NCBI RefSeq assembly: GCF_964204645.1
Contig: NC_134025.1
Span: forward strand, 15,842,001 to 15,906,000
DNA from: Tubulanus polymorphus
Lineage: Eukaryota > Nemertea > Palaeonemertea > Tubulaniformes > Tubulanidae
Direction of reading: 5' to 3'
DNA length: 64,000 nt
Both the position numbers and the translations under genes were made by a program. Below the pieces are notes generated by a model. The model saw nothing but the letters and a program-made list of their open reading frames with translations. It did not search any database and was not told where the DNA came from. Each line of letters begins with the position of its first letter. Within the stretch, counting starts at the first letter, position 1. This document shows, in pieces, positions 24,474 through 34,408 of the stretch.

Positions 24474-24765
24474 TGGTATAGCCGTACGGCACCCACACAG
24501 TGACGTTAAGAATAAGCCTAGATCCGAGAAACAAATTAAATAGGCAAGAGAATTAGGTAAAAGATCTGCAGAATTAAAAAAAGGTAAGAAAAAGAAATTA
24601 ACTGATATAAATGAGTCACAGACTTTATCTGATATTGATTCAAATAATAATCCATCTGATTCTTCTAATAGTGGAAGAAATAATTACTTATATATTACAC
24701 TTGGGTTAATCACAATTATTATATTATCCGGTGTAATATATAAATCAAAATTTAAGCAGATTTAA
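24466..24765 (+). pseudogene. small basic viral protein with C-terminal membrane segment, interrupted
   Basis: The ATG is in AATAAATGAG and overlaps the preceding gene. The N-terminal half is basic (RSEKQIK, then ELGKRSAELKKGKKKKL). It ends in one membrane span, YLYITLGLITIIILSGVIY. An in-frame TAG at about 24541 interrupts it. The stop at 24763 overlaps the start of the truncated integrase, a rearrangement junction. Confidence 0.5.
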
Positions 24766-25541
24766 TTGACATGAAGAACTTAGAAGAATACAACAAAGGA
24801 TATTTCTGGATACTGAATGTTATAGACATATTCAGTAGATACGCATGGTCAATTCCAATCAAAAATAAAACTGGTATAGAAGTGACAAATGCTTTTAAAT
24901 CAATATTTAAAGAAGCTATTCCAGGTAAGATACAATTTGAGCAAGGTAAGGAATTTTATAACAAACATTTAAAAAAACTATTATCTGATAACGATGTAGA
25001 TTATTTTTCAACACACTCAGATAAAAAAGCATCTATTATAGAAAGATTTAATAAAACATTGAAAACTAGAATGTGGAAATATTTTACTGCTAATGAAACA
25101 TATAAATATATTGATATATTAGATGATTTAGTGAAAGGTTATAATAATTCTAAACATAGTTCTATAAATGTGAAACCTATACAAGCTAGAAAAGAAGATA
25201 ATTCAGAAATAGTTTGGAATAATTTATATGGAGCATTTGTTACACATGATTTTGGTGAGCCAAAATTTAAAATAGGACAACACGTTAGAATATCTAAATA
25301 TAGAAAAACATTTTATAAAGGTTATACCCCTAATTTTACTGAAGAAATATTTAAGATTAAAAAGATAATATTAACTAAACCATTTGTTTATATATTAGAA
25401 GATCTAAAAGATGAAGAAATATTAGGTTATTTCTATGAACAAGAATTATCACTTGTACCAAATCCAGATGAAATAGAATACAAAATAGAAAAAGTATTAA
25501 AAACAAAAACTCTTAAAGGAAAAAAGTATCTTTTTCAGTGA
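24756..25541 (+). pseudogene. retrovirus-type integrase, truncated at both ends
   Basis: Contains the rve core: DLIDMKN (first catalytic Asp), NVIDIFSRYAWSIPIKNKTG, and IIERFNKTLK (catalytic Glu). The position of the second Asp reads FEQGKEF, so Asp is replaced by Glu, which should disable strand transfer. The zinc-binding N terminus is missing because the frame begins at a junction inside the preceding gene. The chromodomain-like tail is lost at about 25530, where polymerase N-terminal sequence is joined. Integrases of this type insert Polinton/adintovirus DNA into the host genome. Confidence 0.88.
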
Positions 25542-26170
25542 TAAAAGATATTATAATGAACATTTAAAATCTAAAAGTCATATAAGAAATATGAATAATG
25601 ATATTTTAGGTGAAGATTATTTTGATAATGACAATGATAAGAAACATAAGACGATTAAAAGAATAAAAAGAATAAAAAATAAATTAAACAATAAAAGACC
25701 ATACATGATGTAAGAAATTATATTAATTCATTAGATAATAAAAGAGATATAGAGATAACCGAAGCATTTAAAAGGGATATTGGTCCAGCAGCTATTGAGT
25801 TTAAATTTCATAAAGGAAAAACATTGGAAGAAAATAAAAAACATTTAGAAAATATGAAAAATATTATAAAAATAATAACTGATGTTGAATATCCTAAAAT
25901 AAGTATTTCATCAAAAGTTAAATTTATAAAATCTGAAGATAAACCAATATATAATATAAATTCTCATTCACAAGATATAATATCTAAACAACATATAGAT
26001 GAAAAATTAGATAAATGTTATAATGAAGTAAAAACTAAAATAGAAGAGAAATATTTTGAAGGATCTGGTTTAATATTTGATGAAATATATTTATGACTTT
26101 ACATGTTTATAACACAAAATATAATAAGTTAACTAAATCATAGCCAATTGATGAAAATAATTTATTATTA
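25531..26170 (+). pseudogene. fragment of polymerase N-terminal region
   Basis: Matches 39910-39110 in opposite orientation: half of a C2H2 finger (SDKRYYNEHLKSKSH), DIGPAAIEFKFHKGKTLEEN, VEYPKISIS, and then the start of the polymerase body (YNTKYNKLTKS, after a frameshift at about 26095). Several frame breaks occur before 25824. It shows that the finger-containing region and the polymerase were one protein, because KYFEGSGLIFDEIYL bridges the two, as at 63974 in copy 2. Confidence 0.75.
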
Positions 26171-26294
26171 TAAATTTAAACATTATAAAGATGATAGTAT
26201 AAATGGAACAAGAAATGGAAGAGGATTCTAAAATATTAACCAATTTAGTAAAAAAATACGTATAATAAATTTAGTAAAAAAATTTGATATTAAA

Positions 26295-26540
26295 ATGGAA
26301 CCAGAACAACCACAAACTATCAATATTACAAATAACACTGGTGTTATAAATATATATTACAAGAAGTGTTCTAAATGTGAATTAGATAAATCATTAACAG
26401 AATTTAGTAAGCGTAAGATTAGCAAAGATGGTTTTCAATATTGCTGTAAAACTTGTTTTAAACTATATACCAAACAATACAGAGAAGATAATAGAGAAGC
26501 TTATAATGATTATATGACAGAAAATAGAGAATAATAAAAA
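26295..26540 (+). pseudogene. N-terminal fragment of the HNH endonuclease
   Basis: Nearly identical to the first 75 codons at 15933, with paired cysteines KKCSKCELDK and YCCKTCFKLY. It stops early and is joined to integrase sequence at about 26558. The preceding 20-30 bases (TTTAGTAAAAAAAT) also match those before 15933, so the junction brought along part of the element end. Confidence 0.8.
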
Positions 26541-26557
26541 TTGCTTTTTAAAAAAAA

Positions 26558-27153
26558 AAGTATCTATTATAGAAAGATTTAATAAAACATTGAAAACTAG
26601 AATGTGGAAATATTTTACTGCTAATGAAACATATATTTATATCGATGAGTCTATAAATATATTAGATGATTTAGTGAAAGGTTATAATAATTCTAAACAT
26701 AGTTCTATAAATATGAAACCTATACAAGCTAGAAAAGAAGATAATTCAGAAATAGTTTGGAATAATTTATATGGCGCATTTGTTACACATGATTTCGGTG
26801 AACCTAGATTCAAAATTGGGCAACACGTAAGAATATCTAAATATACAAAAACCTTTTATAAAGGTTATACCCCTAATTTTACTGAAGAAATATTCAAGAT
26901 TAAAAAGATAATATTAACTAAACCATTTGTTTATAAACTAGAAGATCTAAAAGATGAAAAAATATTAGGTTATTTCTATGAACAAGAATTATCACTTGTA
27001 CCAAATCCAGAGGAAATAGAATACAAAATAGAAAAAGTATTGAAAACAAAAACTCTTAAAGGAAAAAAGTATTCTTTGGTGAAATATAAAGGATACGATG
27101 ATAAATTTAATGAATGGATTTTATCTAGTAAAATTAAAAGAATAAATGAATAA
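26558..27153 (+). pseudogene. integrase C-terminal half with chromodomain-like tail
   Basis: Begins just before the catalytic Glu (SIIERFNKTLK) and runs through HSSINMKPIQARKED and FGEPRFKIGQHVRISK to a chromodomain-like end, VKYKGYDDKFNEW. The catalytic Asp residues are missing, so it is a fragment. It overlaps the ATPase start by eight bases, and in copy 2 the two genes are also adjacent (stop TAA then ATG), so the integrase-ATPase order is ancestral. Confidence 0.88.
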
Positions 27154-27898
27154 AGATTTATTTATATTTGAACCTCATAATATGTTAGTTACTGGAGTAA
27201 CCAATTGTGGTAAAACACATTTCATATTAGATTTGTTAGAAACTATTTATAAGAATCATTTTGATAATATAATATTATTCTGTCCTACTTATGAAATGAA
27301 TAAAACATATAATAGAGATATAGTTAAGATGACAAAGTTTATTATATTAGATCCTAAAACAGTAAAAGAAAATTTAGATAATTGTATTAAAATAGCAATT
27401 GATACTTATAAAGGATCAAATACATTATTCATTGTAGATGATTGCGCAAATTTACATGATTCAAAAGTGAGAGAAAGTGAGTTATGTTATTTAGCTTTCT
27501 CTGGGAGACATTTCGGGATAACAACATGGGTTTTAAATCAAAAATATAATTCAATTGTTAAAGACTTTAGGGAGAATATAAGATTTCTAGTTTTATTTTA
27601 TAACAAAGATAAAAAATCTATGCAACAATCATTGGAAGAAAATCAAATTATACCTACTGAACTACATGATGAATATATGAATAAATTAAAGAATAATAAA
27701 GGTTCAAAATTATTACTGAGACTACAATTTCCCTATGAATATAAATTTTATTTTAGAATCATCAATTATTTCATTATCTGTTATATCTTTATCATTAGTT
27801 TCAATTGGGTTAACATTATTTATTACATTATCTGTTATATTATCTATGGTATCATTAGTTTCAATTGGGTTAACATTATCTTTTATATTACTAACTGA
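27146..27898 (+). CDS. A32/FtsK-HerA-type genome packaging ATPase
   Basis: P-loop ATPase expected to drive viral DNA into the capsid. Walker A is GVTNCGKTHF (residues 13-22), Walker B is TLFIVDDCA (about residue 92), and SGRHFGITTWVLNQKYNS carries the conserved Gln sensor of this family. The likely authentic end is near LLLRLQFPYEYKF (about 27740). Beyond that the frame runs through the antisense of the neighbouring gene and encodes an unlikely hydrophobic tail. The start is in AATAAATG. It is convergent with the minus-strand late genes. This copy has no internal stop, unlike the one at 51893. Confidence 0.9.
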   Translation: MNKDLFIFEPHNMLVTGVTNCGKTHFILDLLETIYKNHFDNIILFCPTYEMNKTYNRDIVKMTKFIILDPKTVKENLDNCIKIAIDTYKGSNTLFIVDDCANLHDSKVRESELCYLAFSGRHFGITTWVLNQKYNSIVKDFRENIRFLVLFYNKDKKSMQQSLEENQIIPTELHDEYMNKLKNNKGSKLLLRLQFPYEYKFYFRIINYFIICYIFIISFNWVNIIYYIICYIIYGIISFNWVNIIFYITN

Positions 27899-28411
27899 TA
27901 TATTATAATCATTATTATTCTTTTCTTTTTCTATATGTTTCTTTGATTTCTTATGTGATGCCCAATTTTTATATGATATATATTTCTTACATACATGACA
28001 ATATTTTGGATTATAATAATCTTTTTTTGATTCAATATCATATGTAGAGGGTATATTATAAGATATAGATGCTGTTACATCTCCTATTTTAGTTTCAATA
28101 TTATTACTATCTTCTATTTTAGTTTCAATATCATCTTCTATTTTATATTCAATATCATTCTTATCTTCTATTTTAGTTTCAATATTATTACTATCTTCTA
28201 TTTTAGTTTCAATATCATCTTCTATTTTATATTCAATATCATTCTTATCTTCTATTTTAGTTTCAATATTATCTTTTATTTTACTTATTCTATATTTGAA
28301 TTGATTAAAGTAATCTCCAAAATACTTAATGTATTCATCATAAGGTAATATATAATATATATCTGTTATCATTTCACTTGGAGTTTGGATTTCATATATT
28401 CCACCTTCCAT
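27722..28411 (-). CDS. C2H2 zinc-finger protein with internal acidic repeats
   Basis: A 229-aa frame with ATG in TATAAATGG. About residues 50-105 hold two near-identical 28-residue repeats built on IETKIED and NDIEYKIEDD. A single finger of the C2H2 matrin type follows (CHVCKKYISYKNWASHKKSK, then KH), then an Asn/Asp-rich tail with another duplicated block (NVNPIETND). The 3' end overlaps the ATPase gene tail to tail. Copy 2 has no equivalent between integrase and capsid gene, so this is accessory. Function unknown. Confidence 0.65.
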   Translation of the reverse strand: MEGGIYEIQTPSEMITDIYYILPYDEYIKYFGDYFNQFKYRISKIKDNIETKIEDKNDIEYKIEDDIETKIEDSNNIETKIEDKNDIEYKIEDDIETKIEDSNNIETKIGDVTASISYNIPSTYDIESKKDYYNPKYCHVCKKYISYKNWASHKKSKKHIEKEKNNNDYNISVSNIKDNVNPIETNDTIDNITDNVINNVNPIETNDKDITDNEIIDDSKIKFIFIGKL

Positions 28412-28461
28412 TTATATAATATATTTTTATTCAAATTAGTTAAAATTTTGATTTTAAAATT

Positions 28462-29711
28462 TTAATACATAACACTATCTAATTGAGAATTTACAATATT
28501 CAATTGCGCGTCAGATATAATATAAATGTGCATTTTAAAATTTAGGCTTCCTTTTTTCTTTGTCATGAATAATTGTATTCCATCTTTAGTGTTTTGTAAT
28601 TTTTTTCCAGAACCATGTAATGAATTATCCTCTGTTGTTCTAAAATCTAACCATAATGCATATTTATGACCGGTATAATAATCAATTTGATTAATGTTAC
28701 AATTTTCAGATGATTTTACTTTTTCATTCATAAAATGTTTTCTAATTTCTGGCCATTGATCTATCATTCTCATTCCTTGACAAAATATTTTATTTGCTAT
28801 TCCTTCGATAGTTATTTCTACTTTTGTTATTTCAGGATTATAATACTTATCAACCTGTATTGCACCATTAGAATATGTTGCAATGGTAAAAAATATTAAT
28901 ATGCCTTTAATAGATCTTCTTGGGAAGTAAATATTCTCATTAATAATTTCATCATTTGCATTGATAGTTACGGTTTTAAATTTATCAATATAATCATATA
29001 ATAATGAAAATCCTTGATTGTATTGAGTTTTAATTATACTTGAAATATGTTCATCAGTTACTGTATCATATTCTAAACATATATTCGATAATTTATAACT
29101 CATATCTTTAACAACGCTAGATAATACAATTTCATTTACAGGAGCAAATGTTATTTCGAATATAATATCTTCTTGTATAGCATATTTATATAAAGGTGCA
29201 TTACTATTTATCAATTCAAAGTCGAATGGAATTTTATATTTGCTTCCATAAGTCTTTTTTATCAAATTATCTGCGGTACGAGTTACTATTGCGTCATTAG
29301 CTCCTGATCTTAATTTATTTTGGTTTTCTGATTGGATTCCTTGAAATATCATATTATTTCTATTTTCTTTAGTTAACCATAAATCTTTATAATGCATAAA
29401 TAAATTATAATCATCTAATGAGAAAACGGTTTCTGGACCAATCTTTATTGTTAACTTTTTAATCAAATATCTTCCAACATTATCAACAACATAATTATTA
29501 TTATTACCGATTACTTTTATATCGGCTGATAAATAAATACTATTTGGAACATAAAAAGTATTTTGTGTTAATTTAGGAATTCTAACATATAAAGTTTCAT
29601 CGGGATTAATATTAGAAGGATTATGTGTAATTATATGATGTGATCTTTCTGCTTTAATAGCATTAGATATTCTATGATTATCTTAGAAGGATTGATATAA
29701 CTCCCACTCAT
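28462..29711 (-). pseudogene. major capsid protein, double-jelly-roll type
   Basis: The product is about 416 aa. It has the order seen in hexon-like capsid proteins of Polinton-like elements: an N-terminal arm (SNAIKAERSHHIITHNPS), a strand-rich region with RFLIKK-like residues at the arm's end, FDFELINSNAPLY, NICLEYDTVTDEHI, FPRRSIKGILIFF, then YALWLDFRTTEDNSLHGSGK and IYIISDAQLNIVNSQL at the C terminus. The ATG at 29709-29711 is in AAATAAATGAG with seven T upstream. One base is missing near 29683, after SYINPSK, as shown by copy 2, which is in frame there. Assignment rests on my recognition of the family, not a structure. Confidence 0.8.
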
Positions 29712-29727
29712 TTATTTAACAAAAAAA
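29709..29727 (-). promoter_or_regulatory. TAAATG start motif with T-run, capsid gene
   Basis: Read on the minus strand: seven T, GTTAAA, then TAAATG with ATG as start codon. See the finding on gene starts. Confidence 0.45.
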
Positions 29728-29751
29728 TTGATTATTTATTTTTTATCATGT

Positions 29752-31851
29752 TTACTTGATATTTTTTGATATCATATTTACTAACCCAAAAATAATAGCA
29801 CTTACAACTGTAATTAAAAATAAAATAATATGTTCAGCAGCAAAGTTACGAATATTCCCAGCAGATTTCAATATAAAACCAACAATTGACGCAATAACTC
29901 CGGGTAATGCTGCAGCAGATTTTTTAGATAGTTCCCATAAATATTTTGCTAATTTCTTTAAACCATCTTTAACTTTATCTTGTATTGAATTATTATCTGG
30001 GGGTTTATCCGGTTTATTGGGAGTAGGCGTAGATTTCAAAGCATTTGATATTGCTAAACCAATTGTTGTAAATAACATAGTTACAGCTGTTAGAATTGAA
30101 AGAATTGTTATTCCTTCTAACTTAAATAATAACTTTATTCTGTCTTTTAATGATATTTCAGAATCTGGTTTTATCAACAAATCTTTAAAAATAACTTTTA
30201 ATTTTTTAATATGATTGAGATCATATGATTTTAATAATATATCTCTTTCTTCTTTTTGTAATTTTATGTTATATTCTAAATCATCTATTTCTTTTACTAA
30301 AGCTAACTTTCTGCTTTCATAATCAGCTTCATAAACTACTTGATGATCTCTATTTAATTCTAATTGTTTTAATTCTTCATCTACATTAACTAATTCTTTT
30401 TCTAACATGGTTATTTTAGAAAATCTCATCTTAATATTAGCAATTTCATCAGCTGATACTTGTATACCTTTAATTTCTCTACGTATTTGTTCAGGAAATG
30501 TTTCTAATTCTTTCAATGATATTCTAGAATCTGGTTTTATTAGATATCTTTTAAAAACATCTTTTAATCTATCAATATTATAATCATATGATTTTAATAA
30601 TAATTTAATTTCTTCTTTTTGTAATTCTGTTATATTCTAAATCATGTTTTTCTTTTTTTTAAACGTAATTCATTTTGCCTATATTCTATTTCATCAATTA
30701 CTTTATGATCTAAATCAGACTTTAGTTGTTCTATTTCTTCATTTTTATTAGTTAATTCTTTTTCTAAAGTTCCAATTTTAAAATCTCTTATACTTTTATA
30801 ACGCACAATTTTATCAGCTGATTCTTGAATACCTTTAATTTCTCTACGTGATTGTTCAGGAAATGCTTCCAATTCATCATCAGTTAATTTAAGAAGTCCT
30901 TTTTCTAGTAAAGATTGTATTCGATTTATTCCAGTTTCAGCACCGGGTGTATCTAAAACACTATTCATCTCTTCTTCAAATGAATGAATTGTATCTAACA
31001 TGCTATCAAAATGTTTTACTAATTGTAATTGACTTGAATCATTATCAATTTGTTGAATATCTCTTCTCGATGTTCCTGGTGTTGAAGTTCTTAATTTATC
31101 TAATCGATCTCCATACTCTTCCATTTCTGGATCAACATCAGGAGGATTTAAATTTGGATTTTTAAATGGCGAATATTTGTTTATATCAATATTAGGAATT
31201 GGTCCTTCTTCATTTATTCTATCGATTGCATTCCATATAATTCTGAGAAATTCTCTACCACCTTTTGAACGTTCAATTGCAGATCCTGCACGCATTTCAG
31301 GATGGTACAAATCTTCTTGTCCCATTTTAGATAATTGAATTGATACAGTTTCGTTATTTAAATCAACTTTATAAAACCATGAATCATTTTTAAATTCTAA
31401 ATTATTCATGAAAAATGGATCATCTTCTCTAATTTGTTCTGAAATCTCTTCTGGTTCAATGTTATATGTTACATTTTTTGGTAATAATTCTTCAATAACT
31501 GTATTTGTTACACTATGTTTTATGTATAATAATTGTTTTTTTCAATTCAGGGTTTTCTGTCCTTTCTAATCTATTAATTAACTCTTTTCTTTTTGGTCTA
31601 GTTGTAATTATTATCTCATCGTGGGTTCTTAAATAATCTATTAATTTTTCACTTGTTTCAGTATCATCTTTAAATTCGTCATAATCATATAATATAGGCC
31701 CACTAGAATCATCTTCACCTAAATTAGTATTATATGCTGATTCATCATCATTATCAATATTAGTTTCATTAAAATCAGGTTGTGGTTCATCACTTATACC
31801 GGGGGCGTCACCAAAAGTATCCATTGGAATATCTTCTCCACCTTCTGCCAT
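29752..31851 (-). pseudogene. acidic, coiled-coil membrane protein of the late block, frameshifted
   Basis: Three frames read in one direction (31851-31513, 31409-30642, 30516-29752) look like one gene with shifts. The N terminus is acidic (MAEGGEDIPMDTFGDAPG). The middle is a long heptad-rich coiled coil. The C terminus has two membrane segments (ILSILTAVTMLFTTIGLAI and IILFLITVVSAIIFGLV) around a Pro-rich linker. A segment with FPEQ-RREIKGIQ-SAD occurs twice about 365 bases apart, an internal duplication absent from the other relics. Homologues are at 54859-56191 and 4533-5390. Role unknown; likely a virion or membrane-remodelling protein. Confidence 0.7.
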
Positions 31852-31867
31852 TTACATAATACAAAAA

Positions 31868-33253
31868 TTAAAATTTAAAATATAATATTCCTCCTATAAC
31901 AATTCCTATACAAGTTATAGCTAATTTAGTATTTTCATGGGATTTATTATCATCATTTAGTTTAATCATATCATGTTGAATATTATCAGTTTTTATATTT
32001 TCTGATGTATTATAATCCGGTTTAGAATCATTATTTAATTTAATATTATTAGTTTTAGTTTCTGTTGATTGAATATGTTTTTTATTTTTTTCACCTTCCA
32101 TTAATTTTGGAGCAGTAATAATCTTTTTATTTATATCATTCAATCCAAATGAATTATTTATTGTTGCAGTTTTAATTAGATTATTATAACCAATTATATT
32201 TCCAATCTTCAGTACTAAATCATTAGAAATAATTAATAGATTAGGGCCTATACAATAATTTAGTCTTACATGTGATTTATCTAAATAATTTTGATATCTT
32301 ACAATGTTTTCTGGAATCGATCTATTTTTATCATTATGAATTGAATCTTCAAATAAAACTTTAAATTGTTTCTGTGTATCGAATGATGTATTTAAATTTC
32401 CAATTATCGGGGATCTTGTTTCAACTTGCGCACCTAGAATACATATCAAATAAGTTCTAATAGATTGATTTATTCTTTCTATACCTGATTTAGTAAAACC
32501 TTCATTATTTTCTAAAATGAAATAAACCCAACCATTATTGTTTTCTTGTTTTAAATTATCATAAAATGTCGGTAATTTATTGAAATTTAATGTTTCTAAA
32601 TCCTTAGTTTCTATTTTACCATAACCTAATTTATTACTATACATATTATACAAACTATTAGATGGTATGGGAAGTGCACAATATTCTGCAATCTTTTTAG
32701 GGCAAGGAAGTGATCTTATTGTTCCAATTTTTGTTCTAAAATCAGAATTATTTATATCTATATCAAATTCATTGCAAATTTTATAAAACTTTGACAAATT
32801 AATATTATTATCTAATTCTTTAAAATACCTAGATCCTGGTAAAGCGCACTCTAATTCATTTAATATTATTCTTATTTGAAAGTATGTATGAAATCTAAAT
32901 AAACTTTGAATTAATTTATATTTAGAATTATTCAAATGATCATTCCAACTAATTCCACAACCTGTTGTTGCACAATAAACAGCAAAATTTAATTGGTTCT
33001 GCCAATACTTCATATTAGATTTTAATAACCATTGTTTTTCATCTTTCAATTTTTTAAAATTAATTAAATATACATGAAATATATTTTCCATCTTTGCATT
33101 AAAATTATTAGTTTCAGTAACATAAATTTCTAAATTAGTTAATGAATCTAAAACTTCATTTCTATATGCAATATCTTTATTAAAATCTATTGCTGGAATA
33201 TTATATTTAATTGATTTATTATATTGGAAAGCTTTTGGAAAACTATCTACCAT
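31868..33253 (-). CDS. conserved 461-aa late protein with C-terminal membrane anchor
   Basis: An intact frame with ATG in AAATAAATGG. It is mostly helical. Conserved stretches shared with the relics at 3756 and 56213 are SRYFKELDNNINLS, YNMYSNKLGYGK, LICILGAQVETRSPIIGNLN, DKSHVRLNYCIGPNLLIISN and KKIITAPKLMEGEK. A charged low-complexity linker precedes one membrane span at about 442-459 (ITCIGIVIGGILYF). It always lies between the coiled-coil protein and the 144-aa protein. I know the family as part of these elements but not its function. Confidence 0.8.
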   Translation of the reverse strand: MVDSFPKAFQYNKSIKYNIPAIDFNKDIAYRNEVLDSLTNLEIYVTETNNFNAKMENIFHVYLINFKKLKDEKQWLLKSNMKYWQNQLNFAVYCATTGCGISWNDHLNNSKYKLIQSLFRFHTYFQIRIILNELECALPGSRYFKELDNNINLSKFYKICNEFDIDINNSDFRTKIGTIRSLPCPKKIAEYCALPIPSNSLYNMYSNKLGYGKIETKDLETLNFNKLPTFYDNLKQENNNGWVYFILENNEGFTKSGIERINQSIRTYLICILGAQVETRSPIIGNLNTSFDTQKQFKVLFEDSIHNDKNRSIPENIVRYQNYLDKSHVRLNYCIGPNLLIISNDLVLKIGNIIGYNNLIKTATINNSFGLNDINKKIITAPKLMEGEKNKKHIQSTETKTNNIKLNNDSKPDYNTSENIKTDNIQHDMIKLNDDNKSHENTKLAITCIGIVIGGILYFKF

Positions 33254-33269
33254 TTATTTAATTAAAAAA

Positions 33270-33704
33270 TTAATAATTTATTAATTCTTTTAATAATTTA
33301 TCTTGTTCTTCAACTGTTATATGACCATTTAAACTCATTATATAATCTAGTGTATTTTTCAATTTATTAATTTCTTTAATATTAGTTTTAATTTTTTCTT
33401 TATTACTTTTTATATTTAATTTTGAACTTATATCAGTTAAAACACTTGAACTTAATCCTAATACACCAATTGATATAGCTAAAGGTGTTAATGGACTGAA
33501 TATTGCTAGAAATGATATTACAGAACTAATTGTAACCGAACCACTTATAATCAAATAATATATAATTTTACTTTTTAAATATTTTTTCTTTTTTATCTTT
33601 AAGTCACTTTCAAATTCTAATATTTGTTTTTCTAAATATGTTTTTAATTTAGTTTTATTTATATCATGAGGAATAATATCAATATTATCAACTTTATCAT
33701 CCAT
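33270..33704 (-). CDS. 144-aa late membrane protein with flanking coiled coils
   Basis: Begins MDDKVDNIDIIPHDINKTK. A charged helix leads to a hydrophobic hairpin (IIYYLIISGSVTISSVISFL, then PLTPLAISIGVLGLSSSV), followed by a second charged helix. The ATG is in AAATAAATGG with seven T upstream. It is intact here and at 57561-58010. Probably a virion membrane or membrane-disrupting protein; function is inference. Confidence 0.8.
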   Translation of the reverse strand: MDDKVDNIDIIPHDINKTKLKTYLEKQILEFESDLKIKKKKYLKSKIIYYLIISGSVTISSVISFLAIFSPLTPLAISIGVLGLSSSVLTDISSKLNIKSNKEKIKTNIKEINKLKNTLDYIMSLNGHITVEEQDKLLKELINY

Positions 33705-33720
33705 TTATTTAGCAAAAAAA
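33702..33720 (-). promoter_or_regulatory. TAAATG start motif with T-run, 144-aa gene
   Basis: Seven T, GCTAAA, then TAAATG. Spacing from T-run to ATG is nine bases. Confidence 0.45.
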
Positions 33721-33723
33721 TTA

Positions 33724-34146
33724 CTAATTAGTAAATTTATATGCTACAAATATAACAATAACAGTTCCGCCTAAAATCCATATTATTTCATATTTCTGTT
33801 GTTCTTTACTTGGGGTATAATAATCTGATAATTTAGGTTTGTATAGATGTAATTTTTCTTTATTGGTTACCGCGTTATATAAACTCATTGCATCATCAAC
33901 TGATTGAAAATCTCTATGTGAAATCTTCTGATCATATAATTCTTTGTTAATATAATCCATATAGTTTTGTCTTTTTTCTCTGTATTCTTCTGCTGCTTTA
34001 TTATATTTCTCTAATGCTAAATTATGTTTTCTTTGTTCTCCTAATGAACTATTTTTATCAATATGTTTAAATAAATATCCACCACCAGTAAATGCTAAAG
34101 CGTTTACAATTGCCGATCCTATAATAGTTATAATTGCAGAAGCCAT
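33724..34146 (-). CDS. 140-aa late protein with membrane spans at both ends
   Basis: Begins MASAIITIIGSAIVNALAFT, a membrane segment. A charged helix follows (EKYNKAAEEYREKRQNYMDY), then the conserved LSDYYTPSKEQQKYE, and a second span (IIWILGGTVIVIFVAYKF). The ATG is in AAATAAATGG. The same family is, to my recognition, common in Polinton-like elements of cnidarians and other invertebrates, always in this gene block, without assigned function. The copy at 58030-58451 is broken. Confidence 0.8.
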   Translation of the reverse strand: MASAIITIIGSAIVNALAFTGGGYLFKHIDKNSSLGEQRKHNLALEKYNKAAEEYREKRQNYMDYINKELYDQKISHRDFQSVDDAMSLYNAVTNKEKLHLYKPKLSDYYTPSKEQQKYEIIWILGGTVIVIFVAYKFTN

Positions 34147-34162
34147 TTATTTAGCAAAAAAA
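34144..34162 (-). promoter_or_regulatory. TAAATG start motif with T-run, 140-aa gene
   Basis: Identical in layout to the site at 33702: seven T, GCTAAA, TAAATG. Confidence 0.45.
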
Positions 34163-34170
34163 TTATGCAT

Positions 34171-34392
34171 TTATATGGGAGGAATATATTTTTGTTTTTC
34201 TAAATAATCATTAGTTAAATTAGATAAAGTAACTGCTAATGTTAATTTTAAGATATCATTTACATCAAATCTATCAACATTAACACTTCCCATTTTAAAA
34301 ACTTTTTTTAATACCATTGAATAACCAACAGTTCCAACTGATAGTAATGCTCCATTATATAATCCAGTTATTATCCACTTATTATCACTCAT
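34171..34392 (-). CDS. 73-aa late membrane protein
   Basis: Two weakly hydrophobic segments (ITGLYNGALLSVGTVGYSMV and ILKLTLAVTLSNLTNDYL) joined by a basic turn. The ATG is in TTAATAAATGAG with seven T upstream. The conserved position between the 140-aa and 112-aa genes in both copies supports it as a real gene despite its size. Confidence 0.7.
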   Translation of the reverse strand: MSDNKWIITGLYNGALLSVGTVGYSMVLKKVFKMGSVNVDRFDVNDILKLTLAVTLSNLTNDYLEKQKYIPPI

Positions 34393-34408
34393 TTATTAAT
34401 CAAAAAAA
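34390..34408 (-). promoter_or_regulatory. TAAATG start motif with T-run, 73-aa gene
   Basis: Seven T, GATTAA, TAAATG. Confidence 0.45.

Noticed and set aside
27741-27898. Hydrophobic C-terminal tail of the ATPase as a real membrane anchor
   Set aside because: Copy 2 ends before this point, and the tail is the antisense of an Asn/Ile-rich coding repeat.
29756-30214. 152-codon plus-strand frame
   Set aside because: Shadow of the coiled-coil membrane gene on the opposite strand.
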